Below, in pieces: positions 9,101-16,511 of a stretch of DNA of 41,488 nt (position 1 is the first letter of the stretch; every line of letters begins with the position of its first letter). Under the pieces are notes generated by a model that was given only the letters and a program-made list of their open reading frames with translations, did not search any database and had not been told where the DNA came from. The DNA is taken from positions 1-41,488 of IMG/VR virus record IMGVR_UViG_3300006923_000052. One strand, given 5' to 3'. Position numbers and translations under genes: made by a program. Origin of the DNA: a virus.

Positions 9101-9765
9101 ACATCGCCCGAGGGAATTAAGTCCGATGTTTTGTCATTATCATAATAAATTTGATTTGAATTATGAGAATTATTATTCTGATCTACAGCTTCGCCTGTAT
9201 AATGAATATGCTCATTGTATAATATCTCAAGAGCCTCTTGCAAGGTTCCGTCTTCAAGAGATCTGGTTGAAAGAGCAGATTCGTCCACCTCTGCTGCGAC
9301 TACAGTTATTGCTTGCGCCCTATGTCTATTTATGGCATCCAAATGAACATGTGCAGATAAAATTCTGTTTAACTCTTCTAATGTTTCTATAAATAATGCA
9401 AGCCGGCTATCTAATATAGATATCTCATCCTGAAGCAATGTTGTAGGGTAGTTTAGTCTTAACTTGCTTTCGTTAATTGCGGCGGTCTTTGATACATCAG
9501 AGTCTGTAATTGGGCCAGATAAGAGGTTTGCCCTATCCAATGCTTCTTTGGTGATATTTCCATTATCATCCATGGCATTAGACAATCTCGCAGCGACTGT
9601 ATTGCCTATTGCGCCTTGCGGATTTATCCCCAAGGTCTTTTCTATATTAAATATTGCCGACCTCAAACTATTAAGCACATCGGAGCCTATCTCTGTAATA
9701 TTATCTCTAATTACAGGGATCTCTACTGATGTATCTAATTTATCTGGGTAATTTGACTTTGCCAT
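6169..9765 (-). CDS. Large fibre/baseplate structural protein with beta-helix-like C-terminus (paralogue of the 1796-aa gene)
   Basis: This 1198-aa protein shares its first ~120 residues almost unchanged with the gene at 9779..15169, including an identical stretch from EALDRANLLSGP to LLQDEIS. That N-terminal domain likely docks both proteins at the same virion site. A HVH-containing segment (LSAHVHLDAINRH) near residue 139 also recurs in both. The middle is long, Asp/Ser-rich and beta-like. From about residue 945 (HFTDIKTAVDYARMFS) it resembles the start of a pectate-lyase-type right-handed beta-helix: GRYYIKEQINVNFGVKISGEG, then IIISNCLFVRAG-type rungs to the end. No fibre-type C-terminal domain follows, so it ends where its paralogue continues for ~600 residues. 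A weak AGGATAT precedes the ATG. The role in host surface contact is inferred. Confidence 0.65.
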   Translation of the reverse strand: MAKSNYPDKLDTSVEIPVIRDNITEIGSDVLNSLRSAIFNIEKTLGINPQGAIGNTVAARLSNAMDDNGNITKEALDRANLLSGPITDSDVSKTAAINESKLRLNYPTTLLQDEISILDSRLALFIETLEELNRILSAHVHLDAINRHRAQAITVVAAEVDESALSTRSLEDGTLQEALEILYNEHIHYTGEAVDQNNNSHNSNQIYYDNDKTSDLIPSGDVQGAIDDLADLEGTGLRNSILNLNSNGIIRTGSVYDALEGNETGGVIVSESEIAYTGPSGSSSMYIAFPDEPTPVADVKPFDILEILTSPDEDDNAEYIIMSVVLTPGEDLDYVEIFGGPLNAFTTGTTAQIKKSIYTNYNENGLNCSARPRSGFSNTPSIQVAPPNSATVISSGMRASNVLDGSTDTLAIEIDEGDAVEINVFNSSYDTQSLDIIVATINQYCVDNNLNIFAYKLRSLKCFELAITHVMPNNSSDVKNRTLKIVDASSNDAAEALGLDYLKDRLIEGSAGNSFHINGRIIEDYGKITKYGADSVSIGAGTVEINSTAVDFITDGLRVGDLCVIEGSSDSDDDGTRSVMIVEEDKITLDYTGSTLQGELSDESAIFFLRSTASVSELEFLESWESVISDGLIMLDVFIDETANLFYRRRIDIAGHMNIANFYAVVTDVSQGFIGQDIEYTLTVDTSGMASIKQEPAGISGPETFVGATGIYKVYSLDKMEYIVLSVYVPNASITPFGVGILESSLFGYGELPSSVLHLCRAVYSPEFGVIIEAPHAGLGGSGALSITDKRSTGTVDDTIVGDALLERYIQGPRNELRGSGIIRDIDVEEIIDNGDDTCSITINPGVSVVNGTRFEYLGVDSLIYNYTNGSTENFYIGLDAYGCLVIGNEVDPDMGTDYISPFASQNVAHIAYVEIDTLTVTDLRLFVDHLDYKIIADITVANDQRFGHFTDIKTAVDYARMFSKMFPDMGTPSVLIKEGRYYIKEQINVNFGVKISGEGPNTVLQRDESYPPGLSGGVYGIGSPIFVIGDHEYAGTDDIGRGVTLERFTYESDFSSFDSDLTDTVISIRVSVDSTNPILRFNDINYIGSESASITSGSTSSTGYEMPFALNSGSTGAASGNIIISNCLFVRAGFGQGPILIFEDSLLQNTIIRDNIVVDSIYSSDGINPDYDMVFVSFSPSLAGYIEAGNAMYPLVT

Positions 9766-9778
9766 TTAATATATCCTA

Positions 9779-12700
9779 TTATCCACAGTGGTAAGTGCAT
9801 CCGACGAATGCTTTTTTATAAGTTTGTCCATCGAAGTCGAATTCGACACAATCGTAATTATTACTATCTAAATCAAAATCGCAATCTTGAGTAATCTTTG
9901 CAACTGTATAGTTATGAAGCAAATCATCATCCTGTCTCATTCCATAGCCTGGAATTTCGCAAGTAGTTATGTAATCTCCATTTTCTAGGTCTCCATTTAT
10001 ATTACAAATCCAAACGGCGCCCTCTCCAAGAGAGTTTAATATAACCTTATTATCGTATTCGAGATCTTTTTTATATGCACTTACAAAGTTACCTGCAGCA
10101 AATGTTCTATATTCATTATTTGGATCTTCAGCATCAGAAACTACTCCAAATACCGACTTTTGCATTCGCTCAGAAGAAAGCTCAACAAGTGGTAATGATT
10201 CATTTATTTTTATTGATTTATCAACATACGATCCCAAGGAAACAGCTATCAACCCAACATACTCTTCGATATCATCAAAGTTAAACTGATAATCAAATAA
10301 AGTTCTGTGCTGTCCTGTAAAATTCATTTTTTCAGTACCACCAGTAGTTGGGTTGATAAAGCCGCATAGAGTAGAGGCGCCATAGATGCTGCCCGTTGTA
10401 AAACATAGTTTGTCCGCATCGTTAGTATTATGAGTATCAAATGTCGTGTCCATGCCCATGTGCCATGCCTGGTTGTTCACAGAGTGAATAACGGTAAACC
10501 CACGCCATGTGCTATCAGCCTGCTGCTTCACTCGAATTCCATGCTGAGTGCCTGTTGGGGCCCCGAAAAAGCTAACCCCCTGTTTATCATCCAGAATCGT
10601 CATTGTTTGGTTGTCGGATTTGTCTCTAATATAAAGATAATCATACGCCGCACTGGCCTCAAAAGTCCACCTAGTGAGTCCACCCTCCTTCAGAATCAGC
10701 GACGGATTATAGTTGGTCTCGGCATCAATTATGAGGTTAGCGTCATAAGCGCTGCTTTTAAATATGGCGTTAAATACAGAAGGGGATTCGACCTCAAAGC
10801 CAAAGCAATCATTAACATTTACAGCCCCATTAACCTCAAGGCCGTCATCGGCCGTTAGGAGGCCGCCTACGGTCAAATAATCGCCTACAGTTGTATATTC
10901 TCCAACGGTTAAATGTCCCGGTACATCAAAGTCTCCGGATACACCCGTTGCATCAAGAGTTCCGCCAATAGAACCTGCAGTGACAGTGCCTGTTACATCC
11001 AAATCTCCTTCGAAATAAGTGCTTCCAACAACATGCAGGTTATAGCTGGGCTCATTTTCATTGATCCCAACCTTCCCATCTCTAATAGTAAGGATCATAT
11101 CTCCCTCTGTTCCTATTTGAACAGCAGAGTTTGCGGCAGTAGGTAAGTTGCTGTTTAAACATAAAGCATTTTGAAGAGAATCTGTATAAGTTGCCGCAGC
11201 TTCACCTTCAAGCCTTATCTGTGCATTACTATCTCCGCCATCTTGAGACATTTTTATGCCGGCGTTTCCAGATTCAGAAGAATCATCAGGGTCTGCTTCT
11301 AACTTTATAAAAGAACTTCCTCCGTCTTTAGCTCTCAAATGAAGCATTTCATCCGGAGTAGAGGTCCCTATTCCAACATCTCCCCCGATGACCAAGTTTC
11401 TGCTAACCCTATCCCCCCAAGGCTTTGAGTTTCCCGGGTTAATATAGGGAGTCGTTGATGAGCCATCGCTATCTGCAATAATATTTCCACGAAACTCTAC
11501 GTTATTCTCAGAAGGACACTCTACTACGCCAAATATATGACCAGACCCCCGATTCTTTACTAAGTAGTGAGTTTCTCCGTCGATATTTCCATCGCCGGTC
11601 CCCCTTAGTACGTTATTTGTAATAATTATATTTCTACACTTAGATGCAGACCAATCGTCCGAGATTAACAGCGCGGGCGTATTTAGATGCTCACAATTAG
11701 ATATAGACAAATTCCCAACTTCTTCAGAACCATCGCTATCTTCACTATAAATCCAAACCCCAGATGAGTACTCATTAAAGTCGGCCTTTTCGGATCTGTC
11801 AAAAATTACATCGTTAACTCTAACTCCCCAGTTTAGCTTATTTCCATCTGAATCTTTAACCCAAGGGTCAATGGTAGCTATGGAGCAATTCTTCATCCTG
11901 AGATTACTTATAGTTACAAATCCATTGCTCAAAACATCATCATCTCCATCGGGAGTGCTTTGAAGCCCCGGCCCCGGGACAAACAGGTAGCCGGCATGGG
12001 CGGGTGAAGATGAAGATGCATCCGTTCTGTCATCTTCATCTTCACCCGCATTGGTATACACCTTCATTATATCAAGTACAGTAGAATAGCCTTCCCCAGT
12101 TATGTTTATAGGAAAGTTTATCCAACTGCCGTAGCGAGATGCGGCCTGATAATGATCAGCAGCAGTATAGACTCCAGTCTCAACCCCTGTATCGATCACA
12201 ACCTTGTGGACTCCAGACTTTAAATGAACCGTTGGGACGCCAGCTTTTGGAAAAAGTTGAGAAAATCTCTTTGCGTATTTTAACGCTGGTCCAAGTTCAG
12301 AAAAGTGGCCCATTCCATACTGCGGGCTTACTGTTATTGAGTTTAAAACAGTAAGATCTAAATCATTTATAAATAATCTTAGGTCAATAGCATCAATAGT
12401 TATTCCATCATTTTCCACGGTTCCTAGTATGCAGTAATTATATGGATCAAATGGGCATGCGCATGTTATGCTGTCTGCAGCTTTAAATACAACCTCACCC
12501 CATTCGTTTACTGCTACAAAAAATTTATCTACATCGGCAACAAGAATGTCCGTTATATAAGAATCTACTTTATCTAGCTCAAACCTCTTGCCCTTGACAT
12601 AGCAGACTCCTGCAGAAACAGAGACTGTATATGTAACTCCATTATCTAATGGATCAATTACCTCAAGTCCTCTTATTACTCCATTAGATCTAGTTTCCGC

Positions 12701-15169
12701 CATTGGACGCTGAATTGCATTTTGTACAACGTCCGTTCCCAAATCTTTATATCCAGTGCTCCCTCTTCTAATCTTAGAAAAGATACGAGGATAGTCTCTT
12801 CCTGATCCCGTAACTCTTGATACATCAGCCTCATACAAGACCCTTCCTAACATCAAGTTTTCTTCTTGATTAATTTCACTATAGCCATAAAGACTCATTA
12901 CAAAACTTCCATCGCCCTCGATGAGCGTGGCTATTGCGTCCGAATCTTTTATAAATACTTTTACAAATATATTATATTCTCCAGAATATAATGTTACATA
13001 CTCTGCTTTTATGCCATTTATTTCAACCTCTGGGCCTGAATCGAGGGATAATAGAATCCTCATATCTGCAGGGTCTAGATCAGCCTTATCTACAGCCAAC
13101 AGCCCTGGTGTCGCCTCCTCATATACAGATATATCGCCTTCAAAATCGCAAATAGCCACAAGACTTTCCGATACACCATCGGAGACTATAGCATATGTTA
13201 ATCGTTCTTCATAAAAAATATTTCTATTATAATCCATAAAAATGTCTATAATAGAACATTTTCCGCTTGAAGAAAACTCTCTAAACGCCAAATCATTCAA
13301 GGAAAGTGAGTTTTTATATATATAAAACTCAGTATCGTCAGTAGTTTCTCCGACCCACTCTTGATCAGGAAGCTGCGTATTATCCACAGATATTCCGGAA
13401 GAAGTGACATCTAAAATAATATATGTGCCGTCATCACTTAGGGAATTTGTAATTACAAGTATATCTCCATCTCTAACGCCCTCTGCCTCAAAATCTATGC
13501 TAGTAGAGGTTACTCCGGATGTTCCCTGCAACAACGTAAGCCCAGTCTCTACTAGTTTCGCTTCAAGATCTGTAAATGCATGACCTTGAATATAATATCT
13601 AGTTCCAAGACCAAAGTCTATATCCATATCTTCAAAGCTAACTAATCCTAATGAATCCAATGCATCATCTGATCCTCTAGAGACTGTGATGTATCTGCTA
13701 GTGTCAGACGAACTTGGCATAGAATGAACAAGGGCTATCTCTGATTGCTTGCCCTCTTCATAGTCGACCCTATAAGCTGATACGCTAAGCCTATTCTCTG
13801 CAAACTGGCTATTCATCGCCTTTATTATAGAATCTATAGTTTGGCCATATCCCGTCGTTGTGCCTAGATCTCCATCATATGTATCGATCTCGACGGCCGT
13901 ACCCCCATCTATGGATATATCAAAATATCTATTTCCAAGAGCTATTTCTAATGGTCTGATTTTTTTAGTAATTATTGTTGCAGCATTTGGATTTGCAATC
14001 TGCAAAACATCAGCATTACTAAAAGACGAAGAGGATCCAAGGCCCTGATATTCTCTTGTGGTAATTAAAAGACCAGCTATATTCGCTTCTCTGTTTGGAT
14101 TTTTATATATTTTAGCCTGAGCACCAGACTCAGATGCAGAAAGAAATTTTCCGTAAACCTTAACGCCCTCAATGCTAAGCCCATCAGTAGAGTAATCTAC
14201 GTAGCTTATTTGATATAAAGCATCTCCGGTTCCATCTGTTATCTTTAAAATATCACAACGTTCAATAATAATCGCCGGCACATCTGGTGGGGTGGAAAAA
14301 ATTACAGAAGATACTGAAGCTCCAGAAGATGAGGTAGATTCAGAATAATATATATCTTCTGAATCTAAAACTAGCATTCCCTCTTCGTTATCAGATGCAG
14401 AAACAAGCTTTGTGGTTTTTAATCCTGCATTACTATGCTGATAATCTTGATGATCATCTAACTGCGCTGTAGCAATTTCCAGCAAATCATCAATAGCTCC
14501 CTGAACATCCACTGAATCTATATATGCGGCTGTATCTTCATTGTCATAAAATACTTGTAGGGCCTCATGGGCTCTGTTTGTCTCTGATATATCGGTACCA
14601 TCATAGTTTATATGTGATGCAAATATTGACTCAAATGCCCCCTGGGAAGTCGTAGTGCTTAAGGAGGTTATTCCATCGGAAGAGGACGTGCTTTCAATTG
14701 AGTCGATAGTAATTGCCTGCCCCATGTGTCGATTTGTGGCAGCAGGATGCACGTGAGCGCCAAGAAGAATGGCAAACTCCTCAATCGTTTGCAACAATGA
14801 ATCTACCTGTTTTACTAATTGAGATATTTCATCTTGAAGCAATGTTGTAGGGTAATTTAGCCTTAGTTTACTCTCATTAATTGCGGCAGTCTTTGATACG
14901 TCAGAGTCTGTAATTGGCCCAGATAAAAGATTCGCACGATCTAAAGCTTCCTTTAGAATATTTCCATTACCATCTAATACTTTATTTAATCGATCAGATA
15001 CTGTATTTCCAACAGCACCTTGAGGGTTTACCCCCAAGGTTCTTTCTATTTGAAAAATGGCTGTACGAATACTGTTTATAACATCAGAGCCAATTTCTAC
15101 GATATTATCTCTTACCGCAGGAATTTCAATAGAAGAATCTAATTGATCTGGGTACTTTGATTTTGCCAT
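9779..15169 (-). CDS. Giant tail fibre-like protein, 1796 aa
   Basis: Four parts can be seen. Residues 1-125 are the docking-like domain shared with the neighbouring 1198-aa protein. A long beta-type, Asp/Ser-rich middle runs to about residue 940. Then comes a right-handed beta-helix-like section (about 945-1235) with rungs such as LSISNCEHLNTP and RNIIITNNVLRGTG. From about 1260, GIGTSTPDEMLHL matches the repeat typical of fibre shafts (GIGTTxPxxxLHV), with a second copy as GINENEPSYNLHV, and Gly/Asp-rich shaft sequence follows. The last ~130 residues include SVFGVVSDAEDP, GEGAVWICNINGDLENGDYI, PGYGMRQDDDLLHNYTVAKI and the end FVGCTYHCG. As I recall, this resembles the C-terminal domain, related to the peptidase G2/IMC autocleavage type, of many marine-phage and giant-virus proteins. 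It is probably a receptor-binding fibre, the cap perhaps helping trimerisation; cleavage is not shown. Confidence 0.75.
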   Translation of the reverse strand: MAKSKYPDQLDSSIEIPAVRDNIVEIGSDVINSIRTAIFQIERTLGVNPQGAVGNTVSDRLNKVLDGNGNILKEALDRANLLSGPITDSDVSKTAAINESKLRLNYPTTLLQDEISQLVKQVDSLLQTIEEFAILLGAHVHPAATNRHMGQAITIDSIESTSSSDGITSLSTTTSQGAFESIFASHINYDGTDISETNRAHEALQVFYDNEDTAAYIDSVDVQGAIDDLLEIATAQLDDHQDYQHSNAGLKTTKLVSASDNEEGMLVLDSEDIYYSESTSSSGASVSSVIFSTPPDVPAIIIERCDILKITDGTGDALYQISYVDYSTDGLSIEGVKVYGKFLSASESGAQAKIYKNPNREANIAGLLITTREYQGLGSSSSFSNADVLQIANPNAATIITKKIRPLEIALGNRYFDISIDGGTAVEIDTYDGDLGTTTGYGQTIDSIIKAMNSQFAENRLSVSAYRVDYEEGKQSEIALVHSMPSSSDTSRYITVSRGSDDALDSLGLVSFEDMDIDFGLGTRYYIQGHAFTDLEAKLVETGLTLLQGTSGVTSTSIDFEAEGVRDGDILVITNSLSDDGTYIILDVTSSGISVDNTQLPDQEWVGETTDDTEFYIYKNSLSLNDLAFREFSSSGKCSIIDIFMDYNRNIFYEERLTYAIVSDGVSESLVAICDFEGDISVYEEATPGLLAVDKADLDPADMRILLSLDSGPEVEINGIKAEYVTLYSGEYNIFVKVFIKDSDAIATLIEGDGSFVMSLYGYSEINQEENLMLGRVLYEADVSRVTGSGRDYPRIFSKIRRGSTGYKDLGTDVVQNAIQRPMAETRSNGVIRGLEVIDPLDNGVTYTVSVSAGVCYVKGKRFELDKVDSYITDILVADVDKFFVAVNEWGEVVFKAADSITCACPFDPYNYCILGTVENDGITIDAIDLRLFINDLDLTVLNSITVSPQYGMGHFSELGPALKYAKRFSQLFPKAGVPTVHLKSGVHKVVIDTGVETGVYTAADHYQAASRYGSWINFPINITGEGYSTVLDIMKVYTNAGEDEDDRTDASSSSPAHAGYLFVPGPGLQSTPDGDDDVLSNGFVTISNLRMKNCSIATIDPWVKDSDGNKLNWGVRVNDVIFDRSEKADFNEYSSGVWIYSEDSDGSEEVGNLSISNCEHLNTPALLISDDWSASKCRNIIITNNVLRGTGDGNIDGETHYLVKNRGSGHIFGVVECPSENNVEFRGNIIADSDGSSTTPYINPGNSKPWGDRVSRNLVIGGDVGIGTSTPDEMLHLRAKDGGSSFIKLEADPDDSSESGNAGIKMSQDGGDSNAQIRLEGEAAATYTDSLQNALCLNSNLPTAANSAVQIGTEGDMILTIRDGKVGINENEPSYNLHVVGSTYFEGDLDVTGTVTAGSIGGTLDATGVSGDFDVPGHLTVGEYTTVGDYLTVGGLLTADDGLEVNGAVNVNDCFGFEVESPSVFNAIFKSSAYDANLIIDAETNYNPSLILKEGGLTRWTFEASAAYDYLYIRDKSDNQTMTILDDKQGVSFFGAPTGTQHGIRVKQQADSTWRGFTVIHSVNNQAWHMGMDTTFDTHNTNDADKLCFTTGSIYGASTLCGFINPTTGGTEKMNFTGQHRTLFDYQFNFDDIEEYVGLIAVSLGSYVDKSIKINESLPLVELSSERMQKSVFGVVSDAEDPNNEYRTFAAGNFVSAYKKDLEYDNKVILNSLGEGAVWICNINGDLENGDYITTCEIPGYGMRQDDDLLHNYTVAKITQDCDFDLDSNNYDCVEFDFDGQTYKKAFVGCTYHCG

Positions 15170-15219
15170 TAATATATCCTATACGCTTAAACTTTGTATT
15201 AACTAAAATAAAATTAGTA

Positions 15220-15690
15220 TTAAAAACTAGTAGAGATCCCACCGGTTACTTCCATATGATCTGTTATTGCATCTGCTGCCAAAAATGCACCAATAGTCAG
15301 ACCTATCCCTAGGGTTAAAAACCCTATATTCTCCCAAGTTTGAAGCCTATCTCTTTTGTTATATCTGTCAATTAGATCTTGATTTATACCATTTAAATGC
15401 GTATATCGTTCAATTTGATTTTCATAAAAATTTATATTAACCTTATATAGATCGACCTGCCGAAGCCTCAATGACTCTAGCTCCTTATACCTCTCTAATT
15501 CAGCTTCTTTAGCCTCCAATTCCTCAACTCGTCTCAATAGCTCTGTAGCCTCATCTATGGTAAAGACATAAGAGTCTTCTGATAATTCTGTGCCCGCTGT
15601 CATCACATCTCCAGCGTAAGCAACTGTCGGAGATATAATAATTGACGATACAATTATCACTGAAATAATGCCATTTAATATCTTTCTCAT
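15220..15690 (-). CDS. Exported coiled-coil protein with C-terminal membrane segment (spanin-like)
   Basis: The 156-aa product begins with a clear Sec signal peptide (basic MRK, hydrophobic core about residues 7-20, likely cleavage after AYA at about 26). Residues ~44-110 are a charged coiled coil rich in Glu, Leu and Arg. A hydrophobic segment near residues 119-140 (IGFLTLGIGLTIGAFLAADA) is a probable membrane helix. No lipobox Cys is present, so it does not fit a classic outer-membrane lipoprotein spanin. The topology (periplasmic coiled coil tethered at one end) fits a spanin or a virion-associated periplasmic protein. It overlaps the upstream small gene by four bases (ATGA). Function is inferred from topology and from the neighbouring holin-like gene. 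Confidence 0.55.
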   Translation of the reverse strand: MRKILNGIISVIIVSSIIISPTVAYAGDVMTAGTELSEDSYVFTIDEATELLRRVEELEAKEAELERYKELESLRLRQVDLYKVNINFYENQIERYTHLNGINQDLIDRYNKRDRLQTWENIGFLTLGIGLTIGAFLAADAITDHMEVTGGISTSF

Positions 15691-15899
15691 AACTCTAACT
15701 CCACCTTTCCTAAGCCTATTTCTTCGCTAACCTTATCTGGAGAGACCCAAGACTCTATTTCCCCTATATTTATTAAGACAAAATCTTTTCCAACAAGAGT
15801 CTTCTTCTCTATCTTCGCGGCAATTGCGACAATCTTATCATAAACCTCTGAGCTCTCTTCTTTGGCACAAAGTATAAGTTTATTTATTTCTTTTAACAT
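15687..15899 (-). CDS. Small hypothetical protein, 70 aa
   Basis: I do not recognise this protein. It starts MLKEINKLILCAKEE, shares its first base with the upstream stop codon (TAATG), and has GAGG about six bases before the start. It is probably helical at residues 1-35 with a beta-like second half (KDFVLINIGEIESWV). There is no signal peptide or membrane segment. It sits between two membrane-linked coiled-coil proteins and is translationally coupled to both, so it may belong to the same membrane/lysis cassette. Confidence 0.6.
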   Translation of the reverse strand: MLKEINKLILCAKEESSEVYDKIVAIAAKIEKKTLVGKDFVLINIGEIESWVSPDKVSEEIGLGKVELEL

Positions 15900-16252
15900 T
15901 AAAATCCTCTATCATCAAAAAATTCATCTAGTTCTTCTTTTGAAACATCCTCTCTGGCCTCGAAAGAGTCTAGAGTATTTATTTCTTCTTTTACACTTTT
16001 TATTCGTTCTTCTAAGTCTAGAATTAAATCATTATTTTTACCAATTTCCTCTTGAGCCTTTTCGATTTCAATTTCTTCTCTTAACTTTTTCAATTCTAAT
16101 TCTAAAATTTGACGAGATGTCATCTTTTTTTGGAAAAGAAAAATAGCTATCAATCCAAACAACCCTATGATTGCTCCGAAAAAAAGCTTTATCTTTAGCC
16201 CTAATCCTTTGAACCAGGACCCTATAGTTGTGCTTTCGTCTTCATCACTCAC
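15899..16252 (-). CDS. Single-pass membrane coiled-coil protein (inner-membrane spanin-like)
   Basis: The start is GTG, seven bases inside the end of the upstream holin-like gene. Residues ~18-41 form a membrane helix (LKIKLFFGAIIGLFGLIAIF), followed by a long Glu/Lys-rich coiled coil to about residue 95 and an acidic tail. An N-terminal membrane anchor plus periplasmic coiled coil is the architecture of inner-membrane spanins (Rz type), although many unrelated phage membrane proteins look like this too. The neighbours are a two-helix membrane protein upstream and an exported coiled-coil protein downstream. A lysis role is inferred from this arrangement; no endolysin was found within the window. 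Confidence 0.5.
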   Translation of the reverse strand: MSDEDESTTIGSWFKGLGLKIKLFFGAIIGLFGLIAIFLFQKKMTSRQILELELKKLREEIEIEKAQEEIGKNNDLILDLEERIKSVKEEINTLDSFEAREDVSKEELDEFFDDRGF

Positions 16253-16502
16253 TTTCTGCGTCCCCCTCCTCTATTTCATACTTTTTATCTGTCCATCGTC
16301 TAGTTACATATGCTGTAAAAGTAGCCGCCAAATAAGCCGTCATTGATGCAGCCTCCATAGATTGGAAACCTATTTCAAAATCTTTATATGAAATTCTACC
16401 AAATGTAGCTAATAAAATATTCAAAGTAACTACTGAAAATGCCAAAAAAGCAAATGTTAACATAGCGTCCGGCTTTCCTGATGTATTTTTAATCCAATGC
16501 AT
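16245..16502 (-). CDS. Holin-like small membrane protein, 85 aa
   Basis: Two hydrophobic helices are visible, about residues 13-36 (MLTFAFLAFSVVTLNILLAT) and 49-67 (MEAASMTAYLAATFTAYV), each flanked by charged residues, with a short Arg/Lys/Glu tail. Size and two-helix layout fit small phage holins, which make lethal holes in the inner membrane at lysis time. Similar small proteins also occur in large phages as membrane or virion proteins with no known lysis role. The start has a strong AGGAGG five bases upstream. It heads a coupled group of four genes that includes two spanin-like proteins, which supports a lysis cassette, though such a cassette inside the tail module is unusual. Confidence 0.5.
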   Translation of the reverse strand: MHWIKNTSGKPDAMLTFAFLAFSVVTLNILLATFGRISYKDFEIGFQSMEAASMTAYLAATFTAYVTRRWTDKKYEIEEGDAESE

Positions 16503-16511
16503 ACTTACCTC

